Positions 20,640 to 32,200 of a stretch of 64,000 nt of DNA are shown here, in pieces (within the stretch, counting starts at the first letter, position 1; the number at the start of each line of letters is the position of its first letter). Source of the DNA: Microglena sp. YARC. Its lineage: Eukaryota > Chlorophyta > Chlorophyceae > Chlamydomonadales > Chlamydomonadaceae. The notes beneath the pieces were generated by a model. It ran no database searches. It worked only from the letters and a program-made list of their open reading frames with translations, and was not told the origin of the DNA. The stretch spans positions 100,249,209-100,313,208 of the forward strand of contig CM039462.1 in the NCBI GenBank assembly GCA_022414725.1. Direction: 5' to 3'. The position numbers were made by a program, and so were the translations under genes.

Positions 20640-21310
20640 GTGGGCGAACCTGAATACAAAATCTTTAGTGCGGATGGGCCCCCGGGATATCTACCGTCTC
20701 AACGCCCCTAGTTATGGCCAGGCTTGTTCTGGGAGACTTCAATATCTGCATCATGAGACACAACGGGTTTGAAAATCTGCATCTGCATTTTTTGTGTGTG
20801 AAAGGTTTTTCAACCCAGGAGGTGGGTCTTCCTTCACAAACCAGGGACACCGAGGATTCGTTTTGAATGGCGTTGCCACTCCTACAAAAAAGCGGGCGCA
20901 ATGCAACGGACCCTCCGAAATCTGTGTGCACCACGCATTACCCAGGGATTAGAGTTTTTTTTTTTTTAGATGTGAAAGGACTTTCACCCCAGGAGGTGGG
21001 TCTCCCGACACAAACCAGCGACACGGAGGATTCAGCTCGAATGGTGGTGCCACTCCTACAATATGTAAAGTAGGCGCACTTAGGGCTTGAGATATGGTGA
21101 GAGTTACCAACCCACGACCTAACGAACATTCACCACTACCCCTGTTGACCACGGCAGACAAGCTCCCTGCCATGGTCGTTAGAGGCGGAATCAAGGAGAC
21201 ATAACTAGAGAACCACCCTGGTTGTGACTCTAGGGAGTCTATGCTACGGACCCTCCAAAATCTGTGTACACCACGCATTACCCAGGGATTAGAGTAACCC
21301 TGGTAGTGAC
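20640..21310 (+). repeat. duplicated dispersed repeat (AACCCAGGAGGTGGGTCT family)
   Basis: Two diverged copies (about 20790-20955 and 20965-21100) share TGTGAAAGG, CCCAGGAGGTGGGTCT, ACACNGAGGATTC and GCCACTCCTACAA. Related shorter pieces occur at 21700-21830 and 54075-54160. The phrases GACCCTCCRAAATCTGTGTR and CACCACGCATTACCCAGGGA also occur twice (20908, 21247). No gene. Confidence 0.65.
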
Positions 21311-21617
21311 CAGGGTTGTGCAGGACGCGCGTCCTTGCGTCCCAGGACGCAACATGGGGAGGGTCCGTCGCGTCGCAGACGCAACATGGGAGGGTCCGTT
21401 GCGTCCCAGACGCAGATCCATGATGTTGGTTGCGTCGCAGACGCAGGTTCAAGATGTTGGTTGCGTCTCACCCATCAGTTGATTGGCCCACCACCACTCC
21501 ATTGCCGTGGGCTAAGGCTTCTTTTGATAGTGAGGCGCACCCTTATGACCAGAATGCGTCCCAGGACGCAATCTACCAAATTGGACGTAACCCCTGGGGT
21601 CCGTTTGAAGTACCCTG
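21311..21617. mobile_element. hAT-like non-autonomous element 2 with 8-bp target duplication
   Basis: 307 bp starting CAGGGTTGTGCAGGACGCGC and ending GAAGTACCCTG, flanked by the perfect 8-bp repeat GTAGTGAC (21303-21310 and 21618-21625). The interior holds several GCGTCCCAGGACGC / TTGCGTCGCAGACGC palindromes. There is no transposase. The right end is identical in its last eleven bases to the 11.28-kb copy. Confidence 0.85.
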
Positions 21618-21629
21618 GTAGTGACTCTA

Positions 21630-22968
21630 GGGAGTCTATGCTACGAAGCATCATTTAATGGGGTTTTTTGACCAGTTCGAATTATAATTGCTTCCTCATT
21701 TTTTTATTGTAAGGGTTTTGACCCAGGAAGTGGGACACCGTACACAGAACGGCGCCCAGGGAGGATTCAGATAGGAAGGCGGAGAATGTCCTAAAAAAGT
21801 AGGAGGTTCCCGTTGGAAAGGCGGAGCATGCCAGACCACTGCTTAAGTAACAACTCCCGTGATTAGGACGAACACTGGTAAGCTCTGGTCATGCAAGCCA
21901 GCTGGCCAGTGGCCCCCATTTTATATTGTGAATTTGTAATCAGTTTGGCCCCATATGATGCCAATTACATAACGTTGGCATTGGCAGACCATTGCTGCCC
22001 CAAGACAAGTCTGCTCAACAACAGCCGGTTGGGGGTCTTCCAACCAATCCTCAAAATAAGAAAGGCAGTATTGCAGTAAGCAAGCATGATTGTCAACAGT
22101 TTATTTTGTAGGCACGATCTTTTAGAGTTAATGCCCAAATACAAAAACTGATTGTGAACATTAATTGCAATGGCCATCGCTGCTATGCGTATTTGCACTC
22201 TGCTAGAGGAAAGCGGGAGGGCCTGGAGCCGGTCATCTGGGTCGCTCGGCAGCCACATTATTATACAACCTATAAATAGTTTTTTGTTACTAAGTGTGCG
22301 TTTCAGGGTTTGATGTAACCGTAATGTTCTGAACAGCCCTATTAAAAAGTGCGAAGAGATAAAGCAGCAATAATATAGGTTGGATACCCTGTTGATTTGA
22401 GATGATTTGAGTTGTAATTAGATGAGAAGACTGCTCCATGAATCCAATAGCTACAAAAAACGTAAAAACGTTTAGACGGAGGTGTCTATAAAGCAGCAAT
22501 AATATAGAGAATCCCAAAATAAAATTACTACTGTGACTCTGTCGCACGAGGTCCTCCACCAGTAAAATGATTATTGAGGGGGTCAATTGATCTGTGCGTA
22601 TCATTCTAGCCCCTCCAGATATCATGGATGGGCAAGTCCCTTCAGCCTATGTGGCCACACCCTGGACTGCAAGGTACAGCGTACGTTACATGACTCATTT
22701 CCACCAGCGAAACTTTCCCCGCGTTCCCCCAACGCCCCGCGCCCCCCTTATCCCCTAAAGCATAATTTCTCTCACTTCTCACGAAGGTACACAACTACGT
22801 ATTGCTGACCTGTCTCCTCCGATGTGCCGCTTCCACGCCGCCAGCTAGCGTTGACATATGACACTCTCATGCAACTAACGCGACAGCCCATGTGCCTCGC
22901 CAAATATCCCAATACTAGCCGCAGTTTTCGTTCCAACTACCTTCTGCGATTCCTATCCGTCTGAAAAG
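21630..22968. other. intergenic region upstream of RMT2
   Basis: Contains a fragment of the CCCAGGAGGTGGG family (21700-21830) and a short local duplication with GCAGCAATAATATAG (22365 and 22493). From 22640 to 22960 the composition becomes ordinary and C-rich, which is the likely RMT2 promoter and 5' UTR. No open frame with recognisable content was found. Confidence 0.5.
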
Positions 22969-23031
22969 ATGCCCACTGCGTCGACTGGATCCGGTAAAAC
23001 CCCTGAGGAGCAATTGATTGACGCTATCAAG
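22969..23031 (+). CDS. RMT2: RMT2 exon 1
   Basis: ATG at 22969, 21 codons [20 protein letters not shown] plus K, then donor AAG|GTATCG. Phase 0. EEQLIDAIK aligns with the first helix of the ankyrin region, and the next exon continues it as [10 protein letters not shown]. Confidence 0.85.
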
Positions 23032-26000
23032 GTATCGACGTTCGGCCGAGCTCGACGATGTTCACCGATACCATCACCCACCGACAAATCGTCTAATGCT
23101 ACGATGCTACGCGTCGATGTGCTCGGTTGCAGCGGACTGATGGACAGAGGCAGCTGTACGCGACTTTCTGCCTGGCCACCATGACATGAGCAGTCAATTA
23201 CAAGAACTATCACTCTTCTATCTCCAGAGTCCTTCCCCCACCATCCCAGCACCCTTCCAACCCCCATCCCACACCACGCACCTACACCCTACACTCCACA
23301 CCTCACCCACCCTACCCTACCCCACCCCACCACCCACCCCACCTTATGCCATGCCACCTAGAAAGACCAACACCAACACCAACACCAATACCACCACGCA
23401 CCCCACCACACACCTCACCCACCCTATCCCACCCCACTATACCGCACACCCCACCCCACGCCATGCCAACCAGAAAGACCAACACCAACACCAACACCAA
23501 CACCAACACCAACACCAACACCACCAGCACCAACACGGACCCCACCCCACACCTCGCCCACCCACCCCACCACACACACCCCACCACACACCCCACCACA
23601 CTCCATGACTCCCAGAAAACACCAACACCAACACCAACACCAACACCAACACCAACACCAACACCAACACCAACACCAACACCAACATTAGCACCAGCAC
23701 CACCAAACACACCACCGCACCCCACCACCACATACCTCACCCACCCTTCCCCACCCCACCCCACACCCCACCCACGCCTAGCCTCCCAAAAACACCAACA
23801 CCAACATCAATACCGACACCAACACCAAAACCAACGCCAACACCACCATTAGCACCAGCACCACCAAACACACCACCGCACCCCCACCACCACATACCTC
23901 ACCCACCCTACCCCACCCCACCCCACACCCACCCCACGCCTAGCCTCCCAGAAATACCAACACCAACACCAACACCAACACCCACACCCACACCCACACC
24001 CACACCAACACCAACACCCACACCCACATCCACACCCACACCCTCACCCACACCGACACCGACACCACCACCACCAACTCCAACACCCACACCCACACTC
24101 ACACCAACACCAACACCAACACCCACACCCACGCCAGCACCAACACCCACACCAACACCAACAACCACACCAACACCAACACCCACACCAACACCACTCC
24201 CACACCAACACCAACACCAACACCAACACCAACACCAACACCAACACCAACACCAACACCAACACCAACACCCACGCCAACACCCACACCAACACCAACA
24301 CCAACACCCACACCCACACCCACACCAACACCAACACCAACACCAATACCACCACCCACCCCACACCCACCCCACCCCCACCCTACCCCACCCCACCCCA
24401 CCCCACCCCACCCCCCCCACCCCACCCCACCCCACCCCACCCCACCCCACACCCCGGCCCATGCCACCCACCAACACCAACACTTACACCACCACACACA
24501 CCACCACACATCTCACCCATCCTACCCCATCCCACCCCACCCCACAACCCGGCCCACGCCATGCCACCCACCATCACCAACACCAACACCACCACACAGG
24601 CAAAGGATAATGAAGAAGTAGATCGGCTGATTGGGGAAGTTGGTGCCGATGTGTGTCATCAAGACGAGGCGGGCATGTCTCCCCTGATGCACGCAGCTGA
24701 TGCGGAAAACGTGGAGGCTGTTGGAATACTGCTTGAAGCAGGTTGCCCTTGGCACATGCAAGATAAGGAGGGCTACACCGCAGGTGTGAATATGATATCA
24801 TATGCATATGATATTATATTAATATGATATTGTATGCATATGATATTATATTAATATGATGTTATATGAATTCTGCTTGAGGCAGGCTGCCCGTGGCACA
24901 TGCAAGATATGGAGGGCTACACCGCAGGTGTGAATATGATATGATATGCATATGATATTATATTAACATGATGTTATATGAATTCTGCTTGAGGCAGGCT
25001 GCCCTTGGCACATGCAAGATAAGGAGGGCTACACCGCAGGTGTGAATATGATATTGTATGCATATGATATTATATTAATATGATGTTATATGAATTCTGC
25101 TTGAGGCAGGCTGCCCTTGGCACATGCAAGATAAGGAGGGCTACACCGCAGATATGAATATGATATCATATGCATATGATATTATATTAATATGATGTTA
25201 TATGAATTCTGCTCAAGGCAGGTTGCGTGTGGCACATGCAAGATAAGGAGCGCTTTACCGCAGGTGTGAAAATGATATCATATGCATATGATATTATATT
25301 AATATGATGTTATATGAATTCTGCTTGAGGCAGGTAGCCCTTGGCACATGCAAGATAAGGAGGGCTACACCGCAGGTGTGAATATGAAATCATATGCATA
25401 TGATATTATATTAATATGATGTTATATGAATTCTGCTCAAGGCAGGTTGCCCGTGGCACATGCAAGATAAGGAGCGCTTTACCGCTGGTATGATTAAAAT
25501 TAATGATAACACCATGGATATTTTTTCCCGCTTTATTTAGCGATCGCTAGTTTTGACCCCGTTTTGGAGAAAAATATGTGTATAAAAAAGAAAACAGAAA
25601 TAAAGTTTTTTTTTGTTGTTGCCCAAAAGGGCTCCCTCAAGCAGGAGGTGTCAAGGCCTCAAAATTTCCACTTCTCCCGATTGATTTTTTCTGATAATGG
25701 GGCTGTTATCGCATGTATCATTGCGATATGATGAGACATTTTTCATGTCATTCTGAGCACCTCATTTAGGGGGGGGGGGAGGTCAGCCCTCCTCAGGTTG
25801 TTTTCTAACTTTTTACTCAGACCTCCAAATGACATTCTGAGACCACCCTTGAGTAGGCCTTGGTAAGGGCAGTCCATTGGCACCACTTTGGACCTTGTGC
25901 AATAAGTATCTACACCTTGGGTGGGTGAATGCAATAAGTATCTACCCTTGGGTGGGTGGGTGAATGGGGTCAGCCTTCCTCAGTTTTTTTCTAACTTTTT

Positions 26001-28750
26001 ACTCAGACCTCCAAATGACATTCTGAGACCACCCATGAGTAGGCCTTGGCAAGAGCAGTCCGTTGGCACCACTTTATACCTTATGCAATAAGTATCTACC
26101 CCTTGGGTGGGTGGGTGGGTGGGTGGTTTTTTTTGTTCGGTGAATGGGATTGAAAAACTGAATTTTGACTGTCAGACAATCTCTGTGTGGAAATTCCGAG
26201 GATGCCATTATGTGCGCCATACTGTAAACCCCCACAATCCATATCTAAGTTTTTCAAAAAGGGGGTATTTCGATTTAAATGTGTGTGTGTGGGGGGGGGG
26301 GGTCAGCCCCCCTCAGGTTTTTTATGGATAGATGTCCCCCCCTTTTTTTTTATACTCCCGCCTCAAGCTACAAAAAGCTATAAAAATTACTAAACCGCTG
26401 TCCCTGGAGGAGGCCTAGAACCATTAAGCTAGAAAAACCCCACTTTCAGATTTGAAAAAAATCACCCTGGATAACACCTGGTGGGGCGTGTTAAGGGTAT
26501 TAAGGGAGCCCCGTCTATGGCGGTAGGGAATGGGCTGCCCCTTTACCTGGACAAAGCTACCAAGGTAGTAATGAAGTATATGAGTACGTATTATGAATAT
26601 GATATTTAATGGAGAAAAATATGAATATTGTATTATATGGATACGTATTATGAATATGATGCTATATGAATACTGCTCGAGGTAGGCTGCCCTTGGCACA
26701 TGCAAGATACAGAGGGCTATACCGCAGGTGCGAATATGATGTTATATGGATACGTATTATTGATATGGTATTGTATGAATATGAATATGATATATGAATA
26801 CGCAGTTTGAATATGGTATTATATTGATACGTATTATGAATATAGTATTATATGAATATGAATATGATATTATATGAATACGAATTTCGAATATGTTATT
26901 ATATGGATACGTATTATGAATATAGTATTATATGAATACGCATTTTGGATATGGTATTATATGGATACGTATTATATGGATACAAATTATGAATATGATG
27001 TTATATGGCAGGGGGCAGTGAAGAAGTTTTTTTCATATTCCTACGTCGATTTTTTTTTAATCTGCTTTACCTCCCCCCCCCCCCTCCCCCCCCCAAGGCC
27101 CATATCTCCTTCAGGATTTATAATTAGGGGGTCAAAGTAGTGTCTATAGTGATCCCCACGACGAGCTCTATCCATTTGTGATCTTAAATTTGGATTTGAT
27201 CAAAATTTGGCAACACGGTCAAGCAAACACCATTTCTTAGTCCTGATTGTAAGCTGAGCTAGCTAGTGTTGGTGTTTGAGAATTTGAAGGTGGTGTTAAG
27301 CATAAGTCTAAGGCCTAAGTACCCTCCTTATACCCAATAAGTTTGGGGATGAAATATTGAGTTACTGTTTTGACTCAACTTTCACACTTGGTGTACTTGG
27401 AACCTGTGGAGGTCACTACTCGAGCACTACCACGACACATTTACTCAGTCTCGAGAAGAAGCGCAAATTCGGAATGCTCGTTGAACCAGTTTCGTGATTA
27501 TGCTTAACTTTGTCAGATTCCGTCTGGTGAGGAAGTTACCAAGATATTTCTGAAACCGGCTTCTGTGCTAGGATCTGCCAGCCAGGCAGGTGCCTCGACT
27601 TGGATCTAGAGGATCACGCCTCCATATTTACTCGCTGTCGAAAATAAGCGTTGATTCGGAAAGATCTCGTCGAGCTTGTGTCATAGGTCTGCATAATTTT
27701 ATCAGAGACAGAGTCCTGAGGAAGTTTTTGGCCTCTAAACAGTTCTCTCCAGAGGATAATTCTGAAAGCAGTCGGACCCCCCCCCCCCCCCCCCCCCCCC
27801 CCCCCTTTTTGAGGGGTCGATATCTACCCCCCACACCCCCCCACACCCCCGACACATTTTTCGACTTTTTCGATGGTTTTGGGGCTTTCGACCCCTTTAG
27901 CCCTGGATTTCAACGTGCGGTACTCAAGCAACTTCCCCACTGCCCCCCGTTATATGGGTAAATAGTATGAATATGATATTATATGGATGCAAATTATGAA
28001 TATGGTATTTTATGAATACTGCTCGAGGTAGGCTGCCCTTGGCACATGCAAGACACGGAGGGCTATACCGCAGGTGTGTATAATATTATACAATTTTAAA
28101 ACTAGATCCCCATGCCTTATTCATGGCCACAATAAAACCCTGCTCCTACATCTGCACATACACATACACATGCACCTAAACCAACACCTACTCCTACCCT
28201 TCTCCTACACCTACACCCACACCTAAGCGTAGCCAATCACCTACACCCTACACCTACCCTGCTCCTACATCTGCACATACACATTCACAGCCACAATAAA
28301 AGACATGTAGGCCACAACAGTACTGACAAGTCCCATGCAGCGTGGTAAGCGAAGGGGGATATTGGCGTAGTGTGTTGGCCACGGAACGACAGGTGGCAAC
28401 AATGGAGCTGACAGAAGCCAGTTAGTTATGAGACAGTTGGCTGACGTGTGAGGCTTTGTCTCGGTCGTCGGTCGGACGGACAAAGGGGTGAATCTGGGGG
28501 CTCCCACACCCCAGGAGGGGGGGGCTCCGCCAAAAATAAATTTGTAGCATTTATGTATATGTTTTGCCTAAAGATCTACTTGATGTGAAGGTGGAAGGTC
28601 ACATGAGGCGCACCGCGGCTAGGGCTGCGGGAGATGCATGTGGTGTGTGTGTGTGGTGTGTGTGTGTGTGGGGGGGGGCAGGTCCAATGTACTACAGGTC
28701 TAAGATCACGTGAGGCGCACCGCGGCTAGGGCTGCGGGAGATGCATGTGT

Positions 28751-28781
<31 letters not shown>

Positions 28782-29175
28782 GGGGGGGGGGCAGGTCCAA
28801 TGTACTACAGGTCTAAGATCACGTGAGGCGCACCGCGCGCTAGGGCTGCGGGAGATGCATGTGGTGTGTGTGGGCGGGGGGTGGGGGGGTTGGGGTGGGG
28901 GCAGGTCCAATGTACTACAGGTCCCATGTACTACAGGTCCAATGTACTACAGGTCCCAGAATATAGCCAAATTCTATCCCCTGTATTACTACTGAGTCGG
29001 TAGCAGCTGAGAAGGAGGCTAGGAGGGCAGCTTGGGAGGCCAATCATTTTTGAATTTGAATTTGAATTGTTACATGTTTTTTCAGCCAACTCAGGTCTGC
29101 TCACCGTCTTCCAACCATCTCCATCACCACCATCATCATCATCATCATCATCAATCAATCATCATCATCATCATC

Positions 29176-29209
<34 letters not shown>

Positions 29210-32200
29210 GTTGTCATCATCATCGTTGTCACCATCACCACCACCACCATCATCGTCATCAATCGCCACTGTTGTCCATCTGTCCTGAAGGTGAATCCGG
29301 CATGGGGAATCCCCAGTTAGTGGATCTACTACTCATAACCACCACCACCACCATCACCCACCCTGCCACCACCATCACCACAACCCCCATCAACACCACC
29401 ATCACCACCACCACCACCACAACCACCATCATCAATCGCCACTGTTGTCCGTCTGTCCTGAAGGTGAATACGGCATGGGAAATCCCCAGATAGTGGATCT
29501 ACTACTCAATTGGGGAGTACAAGCTGAGCTGGTTCTGGGCGCCTCCGACAGGTAAGCTAGTTCTGGGTGCTGAGCTGGTTCTGGGTGCTGAGCTGTCTGT
29601 GGGTGCTGAGCTAGTTCTGGGTGCCTCCGACAGGTAAGCTAGTTCTGGGTGCTGAGCTGGTTCTGGGTGCTGAGCTGTCTGTGGGTGCTGAGCTGGTTCT
29701 GGGTGCTGAGCTGTCTGTGGGTGCTGAGCTGGTTCTGGGTGCTGAGCTGTCTGTGGGTGTCTGAGGCTAGTTCGGGTGCTCTCCGAAGGTAAGCTAGTTC
29801 TGGGTGCTGAGCTGGTTCTGGGTGCTGAGCTGTCTGTGGGTGCTGAGCTGGTTCTGGGTGCCTCCGACAGGTAAGCTAGTTCTGGGTGCTGAGCTGATTC
29901 TAGGTGCTGAGCTATCTGTGAGTGCTGAGCTGGTTCCGGGTGCCTCCGGCAGTTAGGGACCAGCAAATCATATGATGTTGACCAAAGGCGAGTATGATAT
30001 CATATGATATCATACAAAATGCATCATATGATATTGAATATAAATGGTAACTTTGGCCTAGTCAGACTGCCGACATCATATGATATCAACTGATGACATG
30101 ATATCACATCATATCAAATTGCCGTTCCCTAATCATATAATATCATACGATATCATATTGCGGTTCCCTGATCATACGATATCATATTGCGCTTCCCTGA
30201 TCATACGATATCATATTGCGCTTCCCTGATCATACGATATCATATTGCGCTTCCCTGATCATACGATATCATATTGCGCTTCCCTGATCATACGATATCA
30301 TATTGCGCTTCCCTGATCATACGATATCATATTGCGATTCCCTGATCATACGATATCATATTGCGGTTCCCTGATCATACGATATCATATTGCGCTTCCC
30401 TGATCATACGATATCATATTGCGCTTCCCTGATCATACGATATCATATTGCGCTTCCCTGATCATACGATATCATATTGCGGTTCCCTGATCATACGTTA
30501 TCATATTGCGGTTCCCTGATCATACAATATCATATTGCGGTTCCCTGATCATACGATATCATATTGCGGTTCCCTGATCATACGATATCATATTGCGGTT
30601 TGAACCCCCCAAAAACCCCTGATCATACGATATCAATATTGCGGTTCCCTGATCATACAATATCAATATTGCGCTTCCCTGATCATACAATATTCATATT
30701 GCGGTTCCCCTGATCATACAATATCATATTGGCCGTTCATGGTAATTCATGTGGTGAACATTGCATTCCCTTGTGAATGCATGCAGGTCTGCCCCTGCCT
30801 CTACTAGTTCCCTAATCATATGGTATCATATTGTAGTTCCCTACATGTAATTCATGTGGTGACATTGCCCCCTTGTGGACGCAAACAGGTGTGCCCCTGC
30901 CTCTACTATCTCCCAGGTGAAAGCTTGTAATGCTGACTACTTGGAACAGAAGCTCCACTACAGTGAGGATGGAGAGAAGCTGCTGGATGCAGACGGTAGG
31001 TTGGTAATATGGCGGTAGGTTGGTGGTATGACGGTAGGTTGGTGGTATTATGGTAGGTTGGTCGTATTATGGTAGTATTATGGTGGTGTGGTATTATGGT
31101 AGGGTGGTGGTATTATGGTAGGGTGGTGGTATTATGGTAGGGTGGTGGTATTATGGTAGGGTGGTGGTACTATGGAAGGGTGGTGGTATTATGGTAGGGT
31201 GGTGGTATGACGGTAGGGTGGTGGTATTATGGTAGGGTGGTGGTATGACGGTATGGGTGGTGGTATGACGGTAGGGTGGTGGTATTATGGTAGGGTGGTG
31301 GTATTATGGTAGGGTGGTGGTATTATGGTAGGGTGGTGGTATTATGGTAGGGTGGTGGTATGACAGTAGGGTGGTGGTATTATGGTAGGGTGGTGGTATT
31401 ATGGTAGGGTGGTGGTATTATGGTAGGGTGGTGGTATTATGGTAGGGTGGTGGTATTATGGTAGGGTGGTGGTATTATGGTAGGGTGGTGGTATTATGGT
31501 AGGGTGGTGGTATTATGGTAGGGTGGTGGTATGGTTAGGCGTGACGGTAATGACGGGTAGGGTGGTGGTATTATGGTAGGGGGTGGAATGACGGTAATGG
31601 TGGTGGTATGAAACGGTAGGGTGGTGGTATTATGGTAGGGTGGTGGTTTTATGGTATGGGGTGGTGGTATTGACGGTAGGGTGGTGGTATTATGGTGGGG
31701 TGGTGGTTTTATGTAGGGTGGTGGTTATTATGGTAGGGTGGTGGTATTTATGGTAGGGTGGCGGTAATTATGTAGGGTGGTGGTATTATGGTAGGGTGGT
31801 GGTATTATGGTAGGGTGGTGGTGATGTATGGTAGGGTGGTGGTATTATGGTAGGTAGTCGTGGTGTAATGGTAGGGTGGTGGTATTATGGTAGGGGGTGG
31901 TATTTATGGTAGGTGGGTGGTAGGGTAGGTTATGGTAGGGTGGTATGACGGTAGGGTATGACGGTATGGGATACGGTAGGGTGGTGGTTTATGGTGATTA
32001 GTAGGTGGTGGTATTATGGGTAGGGTGGTGGTATTATGGTAGGGTGGTGGTATTATGGTAGGGTAGGTGTAATTATGTAGGGTGGTGGTATGGTAGGGTG
32101 GTGGTTCTTGGTAGGGTGGTGGTATTATGGTAGGTCGGTTGGTATTATGGTAGGGTGGTGGTATTCATGGTAGCGGTACGGTTAGTATGGTAACGGTTAT

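Noticed and set aside
20665..21480. Several 60-170-codon frames on both strands
   Set aside because: They lie in duplicated dispersed repeats and a hAT-like MITE, with no conserved motifs and mutually overlapping frames.
22290..22625. 111-codon minus-strand Ile/Leu-rich frame resembling a membrane protein
   Set aside because: Locally duplicated AT-rich sequence (GCAGCAATAATATAG twice); no recognisable family or start context.
30132..30740. 29-bp direct repeats resembling a CRISPR array
   Set aside because: Units are contiguous with no spacers, derive from an adjacent MITE end, and the context is a eukaryotic intron.
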